A DNA stretch of 64,000 nucleotides, taken from Halichoerus grypus. Its lineage: Eukaryota > Chordata > Mammalia > Carnivora > Phocidae. Below are positions 55,180-64,000 of the stretch, in pieces. The DNA lies in assembly GCF_964656455.1 (NCBI RefSeq), contig NC_135718.1, positions 54,341,008 to 54,405,007 of the forward strand, read 5' to 3'. Made by a program: the position numbers and the translations under genes. Every line of letters starts with the position of its first letter. The first letter of the stretch is position 1. The notes beneath the pieces were generated by a model. The model did not search any database. It was given only the letters and a program-made list of their open reading frames with translations, and was not told where the DNA came from.

Positions 55180-55300
55180 CCAATCACACTGAAAACCTGG
55201 GACCCATGAGTGCCAATCCCAGACTAGCCCCCACATTGCTCTGTGACCTCGCCAGGTCATTCCACATCTCTGAGCTTGGGATGTTAACCCTATTTGGATA
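55180..55300 (+). mobile_element. MIR SINE fragment
   Basis: 'attgctctgtgacctcgcca' and 'ggtcattccacatctctgag' fit the MIR core. Confidence 0.6.
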
Positions 55301-55442
55301 AAACACATGTAGCCTATAAACCAGGAAAGGTCACAGTTCCCTTTATGATTTAGAAAGTGGGATAAGGCCAGGCACACCACAGAAAGGATGTCCCACCCAT
55401 GGGCCTCTGGCCAGTTAATGCTGAAACAAAAAGCACTAAGAT

Positions 55443-55590
55443 CAGTGGTTTCACATTTTAGAATCTCCTGGAGGGCTTCATAGAACCCAGACTGCGGACC
55501 CTCCCCCAGAGTTTCAGAGCCCGCAGGGCCTGAGAATTTGCCTTTTTAATAAGTTTCCAGAAGATGCCCCTGCTGTTGGTTCCCCCTCTG
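55443..55590 (-). mobile_element. MER5A-like hAT element, antisense
   Basis: 'cagtggtttcacattttaga', 'atctcctggagggcttcata', 'gagtttcagagcccgcaggg' and 'cctgagaatttgcctttt' match reversed MER5A. Confidence 0.75.
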
Positions 55591-55599
55591 AGAATCAGT

Positions 55600-55720
55600 C
55601 GTCCAGCCTGAATGCCAACGACTTAGGTTCCCATCCTGTCTCTGCTCTGGTTTGCTTGGGGCCACTCTCTTCCCTTCTCTGGGCCTCAGGTCCCCCATCT
55701 GGACATGTGAATATGTGTGT
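55600..55720 (+). mobile_element. MIR SINE fragment
   Basis: 'ggttcccatcctgtctctgc' and 'cccttctctgggcctcaggt' fit MIR. Confidence 0.6.
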
Positions 55721-55724
55721 AGGG

Positions 55725-57050
55725 GGACAGGACTCATCATGACTCTGGGGGCTCTGTTCTGCCTTTTCAGGCAGGTTGAGACCTCCCATGTAGCAGGTGA
55801 CATCGGGGCCGTTCTATATGCACAGGGGCTCAAAGCAGAGGCACAACAGAGATCACAAAAGAACCAGTACCTTTCGAGGTGCTCCCACCCCGTTTATAAT
55901 GAGCCATATACCCCTAGCAAGTAGCAGCCCCCCTCGTCAGTGTGGGAATTCTCACCTCTTGGTACTTCCCCACTTAATGGTTCCTACTTCTCCTAGTATA
56001 CCTCCACTAACAGGGAGCTCACTCCCTCTCATGGGAGGGCCCTCCATCCCAAGGTCATAAGAGAGGCTTATTTTGTTTCCTATTTGTTTTTAGTGCAAGT
56101 CTAAAATTTGCCTCTTCATGATAGACTCTCTTGGCTATTCCCTTCTGGGTCTCAATTTCCTCAAAAGTCCCTTTCATCTTCAATATCAATATGAACGGAG
56201 ACCGGATTCTATCATTCATTGCTGTGGAACTTGGGACAGCCTGGGGGAGCTCCAACCCCCATTGCCCCTCTGTAGGATGGGCAGAAGTGAGATCAAGAGG
56301 TGAGCATCTAGAGCTCGGCATAAATGTGGGAGACTCCAATCGCTATTACATGGTATCATTACCCCTGCCCAGAATTTGGCCTGGAATCCCAGTTCCAGGT
56401 CAGTTGACTTTTCCTGAGGCCTTTCTGTCTGCAGGTGAGAATGAGCTAAAGCCTCCTCCCTGAATCTGGGATAGTTTTAACCATAAGCACCCCACTTCTG
56501 TCAGATCTCGCACCTGACCCCCCTTGGAACCTATGGCCAGTGCTCTGGAGTGGCCTTCCACTGAGCAATTCTACTGGAACTGCTGAAAGCCAAGACCAGT
56601 GGCCTGGGGTGTCAGCAGACGGGGTGACTGTCCACAGGGGCATGAGTCTTGTCTCCCCAGCACAGCTGTTTAGCACCGCGGGGCCTGGCCCGGGATCTCA
56701 CCAGTGGCTGATCTCTCCACTGCGCCCACGGCCCTTGGCACTCATGTGCCACCCTGTGGCCCCTGCCCCCCACCAGAATGGCATTCCCAGGTTCCTGCGT
56801 GTGTGCAGCGTGGCCCACCTAATGCGCATCTGATTGGAAGACCTCCGCTAATGGGAGGCTGGGAAATTGAGAAGCTGGGATATTCAGCTGCAACAGTCTA
56901 CAAGCTCTGCTTCCCTCCAGCAGTGGGAACTCCTCCAAATACAGAAAGAAGGTTCAGATCTAGGGCAGGAGAAACATACTAGAGGCCACCCCTACTTGAT
57001 GCAATCTACCTTCGGCATGCATCCGTGTGAAGGAAGGTCACGGGCAGGAT
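55725..57050. other. Unique sequence, no gene seen
   Basis: Frames up to 110 codons without recognisable products. 'atgaagcttccctgatg'-type L2 phrases are absent; 'cacttaatggttcc'-like AT patches only. Confidence 0.35.
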
Positions 57051-57059
57051 GCAGACAAA

Positions 57060-57265
57060 AATAACCACTCACTCTGAGCACTTGCTATGTACCAACCCTT
57101 CTTCTGAGGAACTGTCACCCTCATCTAGGGACGGATCACCTGATCTAGGCATCTGAGTATCCTTAAAAGGGAGGTACCTTTAGCATTACTCCCATGGCCC
57201 CTGTCTCACCAACAAGAGAACTGAGACCCAGAGCAGTAACGGGGTCATGCTGCTAGCAGGAAGCA
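57060..57265 (-). mobile_element. MIR SINE, antisense
   Basis: 'agcacttgctatgtaccaac', 'acaagagaactgagacccag' and 'gtcatgctgctagcaggaag' fit the reverse complement. Confidence 0.7.
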
Positions 57266-57757
57266 GACCTTGGTGTGAACACCACCATCTGGCTCCTGGG
57301 CTCGCGTTCCTGGTGTTCTGTGCTCTTCCCCTCTGGCTTACACCCAGGAGACCCAGCCACCGTCCTGAGGAGACAGACCAGCACACACGGGGGCGACACC
57401 AGGCAGACAGTGCCCAGGACTGGAACCACCAAGCAGCCAGGAACTCAGGGAGAGAAAGGAAGTCAGTATTGTCCCCAGGATACATGGAGAGAAAGGGACA
57501 GGGGTCAGCTGGGAAGGATCCCTCTGCCTGAGCCCACCCTGGTCCCTGGCTTTCCCAGTTCAGGGCTCAGTCTGACGTCGGAGAATTGTCCACTATAAGG
57601 ACAGGAGCTGGGAGGGGAGGGGTGCCTTCCTACAGGGCCACCATTAAGGCAAGGCTGAGCCGGCCCTGCCCAGACAACGCCAGCTGTCCCCAAGAGCCAG
57701 AGGTCCCTTGGTGGCATCTATAAATAAATGGGATCCAGGGTTGGCCCAGGGTGCAAT

Positions 57758-57945
57758 TTCCAGTGGTTTCCAACCCTGGCTCTCCAATGGAAGCACCTGG
57801 ACTCAATCGTGTGTCTTATGATCCATGCCTGGGCCCCGCTCACAGGGATCAAGGTTTAATGAATTGGTCTGGAGTGGGTATTGGCATTGGTAGTTTGCAA
57901 CATTCCCCAGGTGATTCTAACATGCAGCCAGGGTGCAGAGGTCTT
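57758..57945 (-). mobile_element. MER5-type hAT element
   Basis: 'ccagtggtttccaaccctgg', 'gaagcacctggactcaatcg' and 'ccccaggtgattctaacatg' give both ends of a MER5-like non-autonomous element. Confidence 0.65.
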
Positions 57946-57949
57946 GCCC

Positions 57950-58310
57950 CTTGGGAGCCTGGACCACTTCTAGGCCTGGAGAGGTTAGGAGGGGCTCCTT
58001 ACTGGGCTCTACCCATGGCTGTGTCCCCACCTCCAAGCCCCTTGGAGGAGATGGCTCTCAGAGTAGGTGGCTAGATGCCATAATGTGAACACAGAACAGG
58101 AGGCTGTGAAATAATCCTCTCTTTCACCAGAAAAATCCAAGGCACTAAGGGCTACAGCGCAGCCTGGAGGGAGAGGCCAAGGCCTCTTCAGGGAACTAGA
58201 GCTGCCAAGAGGAACCACACCCAGGTAAAGAAATTCTGAATTCTCTAAAAGGCCACCTACTCCAAGAATCTCTCCGAGCCTCAGTTCATGGGGATCTTGC
58301 CCCTCTAGGT
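57950..58310. other. Unique sequence, no gene seen
   Basis: No repeat or exon recognised. Confidence 0.35.
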
Positions 58311-58359
58311 TCCTCCAGCCCTGACTGACAGCCTGGTAACCAAACAGATGGGACCCAGC

Positions 58360-58740
58360 TCTGAGTAGACGGTGTCCTGCTCGAAAGCTTTGTATAGTTT
58401 TTCATTGCCCTCAGGATGGAGTCCTTATTCCTGATGTTCAAGAACCATGAGAGACGATGGACTCTGAAAAACAAACTGAGGGTTCTAGAGGGGAGGGGGG
58501 TGGGAGGATGGGTTAGCCTGGTGATGGGTATTGAGGAGGGCACGTTCTGCATGGAGCACTGGGTGTTATGCACAAACAATGAATCATGGAACACTATATC
58601 TAAAACTAATGATGTAATGTATGGGGATTAACATAACAATAAAAAAATTAAAAAAAAAAAAAAAAAAAAAAGACTCCAACAGCTGGCCAACACTCACCAG
58701 TCACCCACCACTCTCCTTTGAGAAGTGCCTGGCAGCTCTG
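58360..58740 (+). mobile_element. L2 LINE fragment, split by an L1
   Basis: 'ttcattgccctcaggatgga' and 'gtccttattcctgatgttca' before the L1, and 'actccaacagctggcc' after it, join into a normal L2 phrase when the L1 is ignored. Confidence 0.55.
58440..58672 (+). mobile_element. Young L1, 5'-truncated to the last 230 bp
   Basis: Contains only the distal 3'UTR module and a poly-A run of about 22 after 'ataaaaaaatt'. Bases 58440-58661 are identical to 353-574. It lies inside an L2. Only about 'aaga' is shared at the two junctions, so a target-site duplication is very short or absent. Confidence 0.9.
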
Positions 58741-58849
58741 GGTTGCTGGTAACAGGGTTGCTGTGTGCATTTAATAATGTGGGGATTGTAAAATGCCCAG
58801 CACGGGTCATGACACACAGGAAGTCCTTTTAAAAGTGTTAACTACCAAT

Positions 58850-59175
58850 ATCCCCATCACCACCATCATCTTCATCATTGTTGTCACTATCATCACCATC
58901 ATCACCTTCATCATGACCACCATCATCATCCCCATCACCACCATCATCTTCATCATTGTTGTCACCATCATCAACATCATCACCTTCATCATGACCACCA
59001 TCATCATTACCATCACCACCATCATCTTCGTCATTGTTGTCACCATCATCACCCCCATCATCCTTATCATCATCACCAACATCACCATCATCATCATCAC
59101 CAGCACCATCATCACCATCATCACCACCACCATCATCACCTTCATCATCACCTTCATCATCACCACCACTGATGC
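58850..59175. repeat. (ATC/ACC)n minisatellite with 78-bp higher-order unit
   Basis: Trinucleotide-based tract. 'ttcatcattgttgtcac' recurs at 58871 and 58949, and with one change at 59027, so the higher unit is 78 bp. After about 59060 it becomes simple ATC/ACC repeat. Long frames on both strands are a by-product of the three-base period. Confidence 0.9.
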
Positions 59176-59239
59176 CTTTGTTGATTCTGGCCCTTCTTCC
59201 TAGACTGCCCTTCATTCCTTTCTCATATATAAAGGGGTA

Positions 59240-59470
59240 TAAGTAAACATAGGTCCTGCTCATCCTCCATGGCCCAACTCAAATTCAGCCTCCTCCATGA
59301 AGCTTCCCTGATGCCCACAGTCAAGAAGCCTACCAGTGCCTGTGTGTGTGTGTGTCCTCTTCCCTCTCGCACCAAACTATAAAACTTTCCAGTTCACCAG
59401 CCCCAGCTCCTCTCCCACATCTCTTCACTTCCCTTCATCTACCCCCAACCTCTCTGAGCAGTTTTCTGGG
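59240..59470 (+). mobile_element. L2-like LINE remnant
   Basis: 'tccatggcccaactcaaatt', 'cctccatgaagcttccctga' fit L2-class 3' phrases. A short (TG)n lies at 59341-59354. Confidence 0.5.
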
Positions 59471-59659
59471 TAACCTGGCCTACAGAACAGATGATTAAAA
59501 TGGGGGACACTCAGGACCCGAGAAAGCACTGGTGTTACCCTGGCCCCCATTAGCTGCCTTGTAACCTATGTCCCTTCCTGATGTTACCATCTACCAAGCC
59601 TAAACCCACATTGCAATTCCTCTCCTGTCCTAGATGAGGGCACAGACCAGAGGCCATAC

Positions 59660-59800
59660 ATGTGGTTTCAAGTTTGGATCTTGCCACTTTCTGGGCATGT
59701 GTCCTTGGATGAGTTTCTCCCTCTTTGGGAGCTTGAGTTGTCCCTTCATGCACAGGAAGTGTAGGTGCAGGGATAGAAGATTTCTCAGTCCCTTTCTGAC
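59660..59800 (+). mobile_element. MIR SINE fragment
   Basis: 'tttggatcttgccactttct', 'gtgtccttggatgagtttct' fit the MIR head and core. Confidence 0.55.
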
Positions 59801-60084
59801 TCAAACATCCTGAGTCTCGCATAGGTAAGAGAGGGGTTTGGGCCTTATTCACATGGCTGTGCCCCCTCTAAACTATAGATATTATGTGGTGGTTTGAGGG
59901 CTCCTTTAATGTGGCTCTGCACAGATCAGGCCTCCTTCCTACCCAGAGAGGCAACAGAAGTCTTTCCTGTGTTCTGGAGTGGCTGGCTGGGCTGGGGACT
60001 GAGGCAGGCCCCATGCGAGGCACACCCAGCCCCCTCTCAGCTGAGAGGCTCAGCGCTCTTGGCCTGTGAGCCCGAGGGGAGGGA

Positions 60085-60190
60085 TATTTATGGTTTAATA
60101 ACTGTCCTATTGATTCTCATTTATTTGCTGCCAACGGGGCTTACCAAGGAAGTGAAGGCAAGAAGGCTGTGTTTGTAAATAAGTCTCCAG
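60085..60190. promoter_or_regulatory. Candidate conserved non-coding element
   Basis: 'ggatatttatggtttaataa', 'cctattgattctcatttatt' and 'gtgtttgtaaataagtctcc' (forkhead-like GTAAATA) in unique DNA. Confidence 0.35.
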
Positions 60191-60521
60191 TTGGTGCCAT
60201 CACTCAGCCTGCCAGGCTCGTGAGGGAGGTGAGCTGGGTTCATAGACTGCAGTGCCCTCCACTTAGCTGAGCCCTGACATGCAGCCGCCCGTGGGACCCT
60301 CACGAGCCCAGGCCCTTTCCCTGGACTCTTTACAGTTAGCAATGCACTTCCGTGGCTACTCTCTCTCCTGACTGTCTTTGAAGGAGGAAGAGCAGGGTTT
60401 GGCAGCCCACCTAACAGATGAGGACACTGGAACTTGTAGAACTTATGTAATTCTTTTGGAGACACGGTGCCAGGAAAGGGTGGGTGAGGCAGACTGCAAC
60501 CTGAACAGTTGTGATGGGCTG

Positions 60522-60965
60522 ACTATTAGTTAGCTATTGCTGTGTAACAAACCACCCCAGAATCTAGTAGCTTAAAATAAGAACTGTTATTTCTCATGAG
60601 CCCATGGTCTCACAAGTCTATGAGTTCAGCCGATCTGAACTCGGTTTGGCTGCCATGGGCTGGGCCCAGTGGTGAGCTGGAGGGTCAACTGGGGCTGGCT
60701 GCTGTAAGATGACCTTGGCTGCTGAGACAACTAGGCTCTGCTCCATGGGTCTCTTGCATCCCTCCAGCAGGCTGGCCTGGGCTTGTTCTCACAGAGGTGG
60801 CGGGAGTCTGAAAGACAAAGCAGCTCCTTAATTTGTATCATGTGCTACCCCCCACACTGGCCAGAGCAAGTGAGTGTTGGAGAGCAGGCATGCAAATTAA
60901 GGCCACGAATGCCGTCAGGCTACCACACTGACTCAAGAGCATTGCACTCCCCACTATTTTTCAGC
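60522..60965 (-). mobile_element. MaLR-like LTR, antisense (family uncertain)
   Basis: 'attagttagctattgctgtg', 'taacaaaccaccccagaatc', 'tagtagcttaaaataagaac' and later 'tccagcaggctggcctgggc' follow a common mammalian LTR in reverse. Exact family not assigned. Confidence 0.6.
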
Positions 60966-60969
60966 ATTC

Positions 60970-61570
60970 CGCTCTTTCCCTTATGAAGAGTTGAGGCCTT
61001 GAACAAACAGGGGATCCTGTTGTCTTTTCCTAAGTCTGGGTGGCAGGGTCAGCCCTCTTGAGAAACATGAGGCTTGAAGTGGGCGCACCAGAGTACAAAG
61101 CTGAGTTCTAAGGGTTTTGGCTTAAGACATGGAGGGACTAGACTTTCCAAGGACTGAGGCTGTCCCACAAGGGAAAAGGCCCCTTAGAGAGATAGTGAGC
61201 TCCATGTCACTGGGAATGTGTAAGCCCCGATGAGATGCTGACTGCACAGCTGCAGAAAGGATTCTGCTTGCAGTGAGACTGGATGCAGACGCGATGAGCT
61301 CCAAGCTCCCTTCCAGCTCCACCAATCCAGAAGCTTGCGAAAGTAGTCCAGTTGCTGTAGACCCAGGGCTGAGGAATGCGGCTGTCCAACCCCTACCGCC
61401 TCTCCTGGTCTGGCCCCAGGCTCAGCAAGTCCCAAGTGCAAGTCCAGGGCAGAACTGCCTTCTAGCAGACAGCACAAAAGAGACTCCGAAATCTCCCCTC
61501 CGGCCCCACTGGAGAAAAAGGGGAGAGTGATGACCAGGGCAGAACGCCCCCAGCCAGCACCAGGAGGCAA
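60970..61570. other. Unique sequence, no gene seen
   Basis: The 206-codon minus frame (61184-61804) has no signal peptide, domain or splice context that I recognise. Confidence 0.4.
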
Positions 61571-61574
61571 CCTG

Positions 61575-61720
61575 GCAAGGTGAAGAGTATGGAACCTTGG
61601 CCAGACACAGGCGGTCGGAACTGACCTGGGGTCAGTGCTTGCTTCCTCCCAGCCTCCTGTCCTCCCTGTAAAGGGGATAACCCTGCCGTGCCGGATTGTT
61701 GCGAGAGCTGACCAAGACCG
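61575..61720 (+). mobile_element. MIR SINE fragment (weak)
   Basis: 'cctccctgtaaaggggataa' and 'ggattgttgcgagagctgac' fit the MIR 3' side. Confidence 0.45.
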
Positions 61721-61769
61721 TGAAGATGGAACTTCCACGAGATGAAACATAGACCCAGCAATGGTTTTT

Positions 61770-62325
61770 TCCTCTTCTTTTTGAGTCACAGCAGATAAAA
61801 ACAAGAGCTGACATAAAATCCATGTCCCCTCAGGGCCCCTGTAGCGGCCTGCCCGTGCCTCTGCCCTGCGTGTCCAGTGGGGGCAGCTCAGACCTCTGGG
61901 TGGGAGGACATGGAGTCTCCAAGGGAAGGGCAGGAGCCGGGCCAGGGAACAGGGGGCTCCTGGTCAGGACACCCGCTCTCCCACTCCCACCTACATCCGG
62001 AGATCAGAGCAGGGAAGACTGACCAGGCAGGCCCAGGACTGACTGGAATAGTTCACCAAGCACCTGCCCCCTCCTCCAATTCTGGCCTCCGGGAAGCACC
62101 CCTTCGCTGTGGCAGGAACCTCACTGATGGAGAGATAGGTGGGGAGGACGGAAGGAGAGGGCAGTCTATTGACGGCCTTTTCCATTTTCCACTTTCCGGA
62201 GCCTTGGGAGGTTTCTCGGATAATAATAGTAACAGAACCTCAGACTTCTCGCCGAATCCGTGGGTCTTTTAGTGGAGCAGGCTCTGTGTGGAGGGGTGGG
62301 ACTGTCCTGCGGCCGCCTGACCTAC
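61770..62325. other. Unique sequence, no gene seen
   Basis: A 131-codon frame at 61877-62272 has no recognisable product. 'ggataataatagtaacagaa' at about 62218-62237 is an AT-rich spot. Confidence 0.4.
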
Positions 62326-62329
62326 CAGC

Positions 62330-63290
62330 CGCCTCGCTGACCGGCTGATGCAGTGACTGACGGACAAGTGAGCGTCTGACTGACAGATGAGTGCACCAGC
62401 TGGCTGACTACTGACGATCTTGTTGACTGACACAGCAACCGGCCAGCTAACCGGTTGGCAGATACGCTGAGTGCTGGCTGACAGACCCAGGGCTTGGCTG
62501 GCTGCAGCAGTGACCGACGGACATAGTGAATGAATGCGGCAAGTATGGATTGGGTGACTGACTATCTCACCGACTCCCTGACTCACTGACTCAATGACCG
62601 ACCTGTGAATGGACTGATGATATAGTACCTGGTAGACTCATGGATTGCCTGACTGACCGTCTCACGGAAGCAGGACTGACAGACTTACCCTCGGATGAGT
62701 CTGACTGACAGACTCATGGGATTCCTGACTAAAGTCTGTCTCACCAACTAACTGGCTGCCATGGAGAACGTCTGCGACAGCCCGATTGCCTGGCTGCCGT
62801 TTCCTCACTGACTAACTCAGGACTGTCTGACCGACTGACTCTCTCGCTCACGGACATTGTGATTGACCACTGACGGACGGACTGGCTTACCAACTGACAT
62901 GCTGACAACCGGCCACTCCAAGCATCGATGAGCCTTTCACACTAACCCTCACAGCAGCGGGCTGCAGACCCTCTGACTGACTGACGGTCAGGTTGACCCA
63001 GTAAGAATTAACTGCCTGACAGCAACGACCAAAGCAGTGACTGACTCACCCACGAACCACCACAGCCACAGCCCAATTCACTAGCTGACTGAAAGCAGAC
63101 GGGCCCACTCGGTGACAGCCGGACTGACTTGCTGGCCGACGGACTGACCCACCGCCTAACAACTGTGCTGCTCTCTGGCTGACCCCGGCGGCGACAGATG
63201 GCTGGCTGGCTGACCACCAACCCAGCCGCGGCCCGCTGTGCTGACTGACGGGCCCAACCGGCGACAGGCTTCCTGGCTGACGGAAGAAAA
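62330..63290. repeat. Long degenerate (CTGA)n tract
   Basis: CTGAC, GACTGA, GACGGAC and CACTGAC units recur throughout almost 1 kb, always near a four-base period, with many single-base changes (CCGA, CGGA, GGCTGACTG). The plus strand meets TGA in every frame; the minus strand becomes open Ser/Val/Gln-rich frames. GC content is high for a simple repeat. Confidence 0.75.
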
Positions 63291-63364
63291 CGTTTTTCGG
63301 AATCCTTTTTGGTTCCTTGTTCTTTCTCCTTCTTGACCCTTTATCTCCCAGCTCAGCTTTTTCA

Positions 63365-63500
63365 CCTCACGTTTTTTTTTTTTAATTTTATCTACTTTTT
63401 ATATGCCTCATACATACAAAGGAATGTAGATAATATACATGAAAAACCTAAAGAATGAAAATGAAATGAACACCTGTGTGCCGCCACTTAGATCCAGGGC
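63365..63500. mobile_element. Poly-T plus old repeat-like remnant
   Basis: A T-run at about 63371-63382 and 'atgaaatgaacacctgtgtg' resemble common old LINE phrases. Family not assigned. Confidence 0.3.
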
Positions 63501-63589
63501 TGGGAGAGTGGGGAGATTTTGACAGATATCCATGCCTGGGCTCCACCCCCGAAGTGCTCATCTAACTGGTCTGGCGGGGGCCTGGCATC

Positions 63590-64000
63590 ATGGCTTCTCT
63601 CCCCCAGTTTTATTGAGATATCATTGGCAAATAAAAATTGTATATATTGAAGGGGCGCCTGGGTGGCTGAGTCGGTTGAGCAGCCATCTCTTGGTTTCGG
63701 CTCAGGTCATGAACTCAGGGTCGTGAGATCAAGCCCTGTGTGGGGCTCCGTGTTCAGCGGGGAGCCTCCTGGAGATTCTCTTCCTCTGTCCCTCCCCCTG
63801 CTCATCCAAGCTCTTCCTCTCTGTCTCTCTCAAATAAATATATAAATCTTTTTAAAAGTTATATATATTTAGGGTATACAACAGGATGTACATATAGGCA
63901 GTGAAATGATTATCATATTCAAGGTAATTAACATATCTATCACTCACATGGTTACCTTTCTTATGTGTGTGAGGCAAGAATGCTTAAGATCTGCTCTCTA
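63590..64000 (+). mobile_element. Old L1-class remnant split by a CAN-SINE
   Basis: 'ttttattgagatatcattgg' before the SINE and 'agggtatacaacaggatgta', 'taattaacatatctatcact' and 'agaatgcttaagatctgctc' after it make one known L1M phrase. It runs off the right edge. Confidence 0.7.
63652..63857 (+). mobile_element. CAN-SINE
   Basis: 'ggggcgcctgggtggctgag', 'ggctcaggtcatgaactcag', 'cgtgagatcaagccctgtgt' and a CT-rich end with 'caaataaatatataaatctt'. Flanks 'tgtatatattgaag' and 'ttatatatatttagg' are similar, so the target-site duplication is decayed. Confidence 0.9.

Noticed and set aside
58850..59175. CRISPR array (regular 78-bp spacing)
   Set aside because: The repeat and its 'spacers' are the same simple ATC/ACC sequence, in a mammalian genome.
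58793..59263. Coding frames for Ile/Thr-rich or Asp/Gly-rich proteins
   Set aside because: They are translations of an (ATC/ACC)n minisatellite, open on both strands because the period is three.
61184..61804. A 206-codon minus-strand gene
   Set aside because: No domain or exon structure recognised; the frame crosses an MIR-like remnant.
62269..63220. Minus-strand Ser/Val/Gln-rich protein frames
   Set aside because: Produced by a CTGA-type repeat whose reverse complement lacks stops.
63652..63857. A functional tRNA gene
   Set aside because: The tRNA-like head with A/B-box resemblance belongs to a CAN-SINE; no cloverleaf with intact arms and the A-rich SINE tail follows.

Overview
The window is nuclear DNA of a carnivoran mammal, most likely a non-canid caniform (bear, seal, mustelid or raccoon group). 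Three copies of the carnivore tRNA-Lys-derived SINE (CAN-SINE) have the caniform form of the body. I saw no copy of the dog-type SINEC_Cf, and the young L1 3' ends are the carnivore type. The species call is inference. I found no protein-coding gene, exon, rRNA, tRNA or CRISPR array that I can support. The open frames, including ones above 200 codons, are explained by GC-rich composition, L1/L2/MIR remnants or in-frame microsatellites.

Layout. Positions 1-6470 are an L1 pile-up: the 3' end of a young L1 (1-574), an ORF1-only 'half-L1' (about 590-2790), a CAN-SINE (2813-3008), an old antisense L1 fragment (3009-3838) and an old sense L1 (about 3885-6468). Positions 6470-37040 carry only ancient repeats (MIR, L2, MER5-type hAT, one MLT1-type LTR) in mostly unique, GC-rich sequence. 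That stretch is dotted with short AT-rich blocks full of TAAT/ATTA cores that look like conserved non-coding elements. Positions 37040-40590 hold two old antisense L1 3' ends, one split by a CAN-SINE with clear target-site duplications. Positions 40600-58400 return to unique DNA with MIR, L2 and an MLT1-type LTR. A truncated young L1 (58440-58672) sits inside an L2 and shares 222 identical bases with the L1 at the window start. After it come a 78-bp higher-order (ATC)n minisatellite, another MaLR-like LTR, a degenerate (CTGA)n tract of almost 1 kb (62330-63290) and a last L1 remnant split by a CAN-SINE.

The long stretch without lineage-specific insertions, plus many homeodomain-core-rich blocks, suggests a regulatory neighbourhood such as an intron or flank of a developmental gene. 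I could not identify the gene. Repeat calls rest on recognising family motifs by eye; boundaries are approximate, usually within 10-40 bases.
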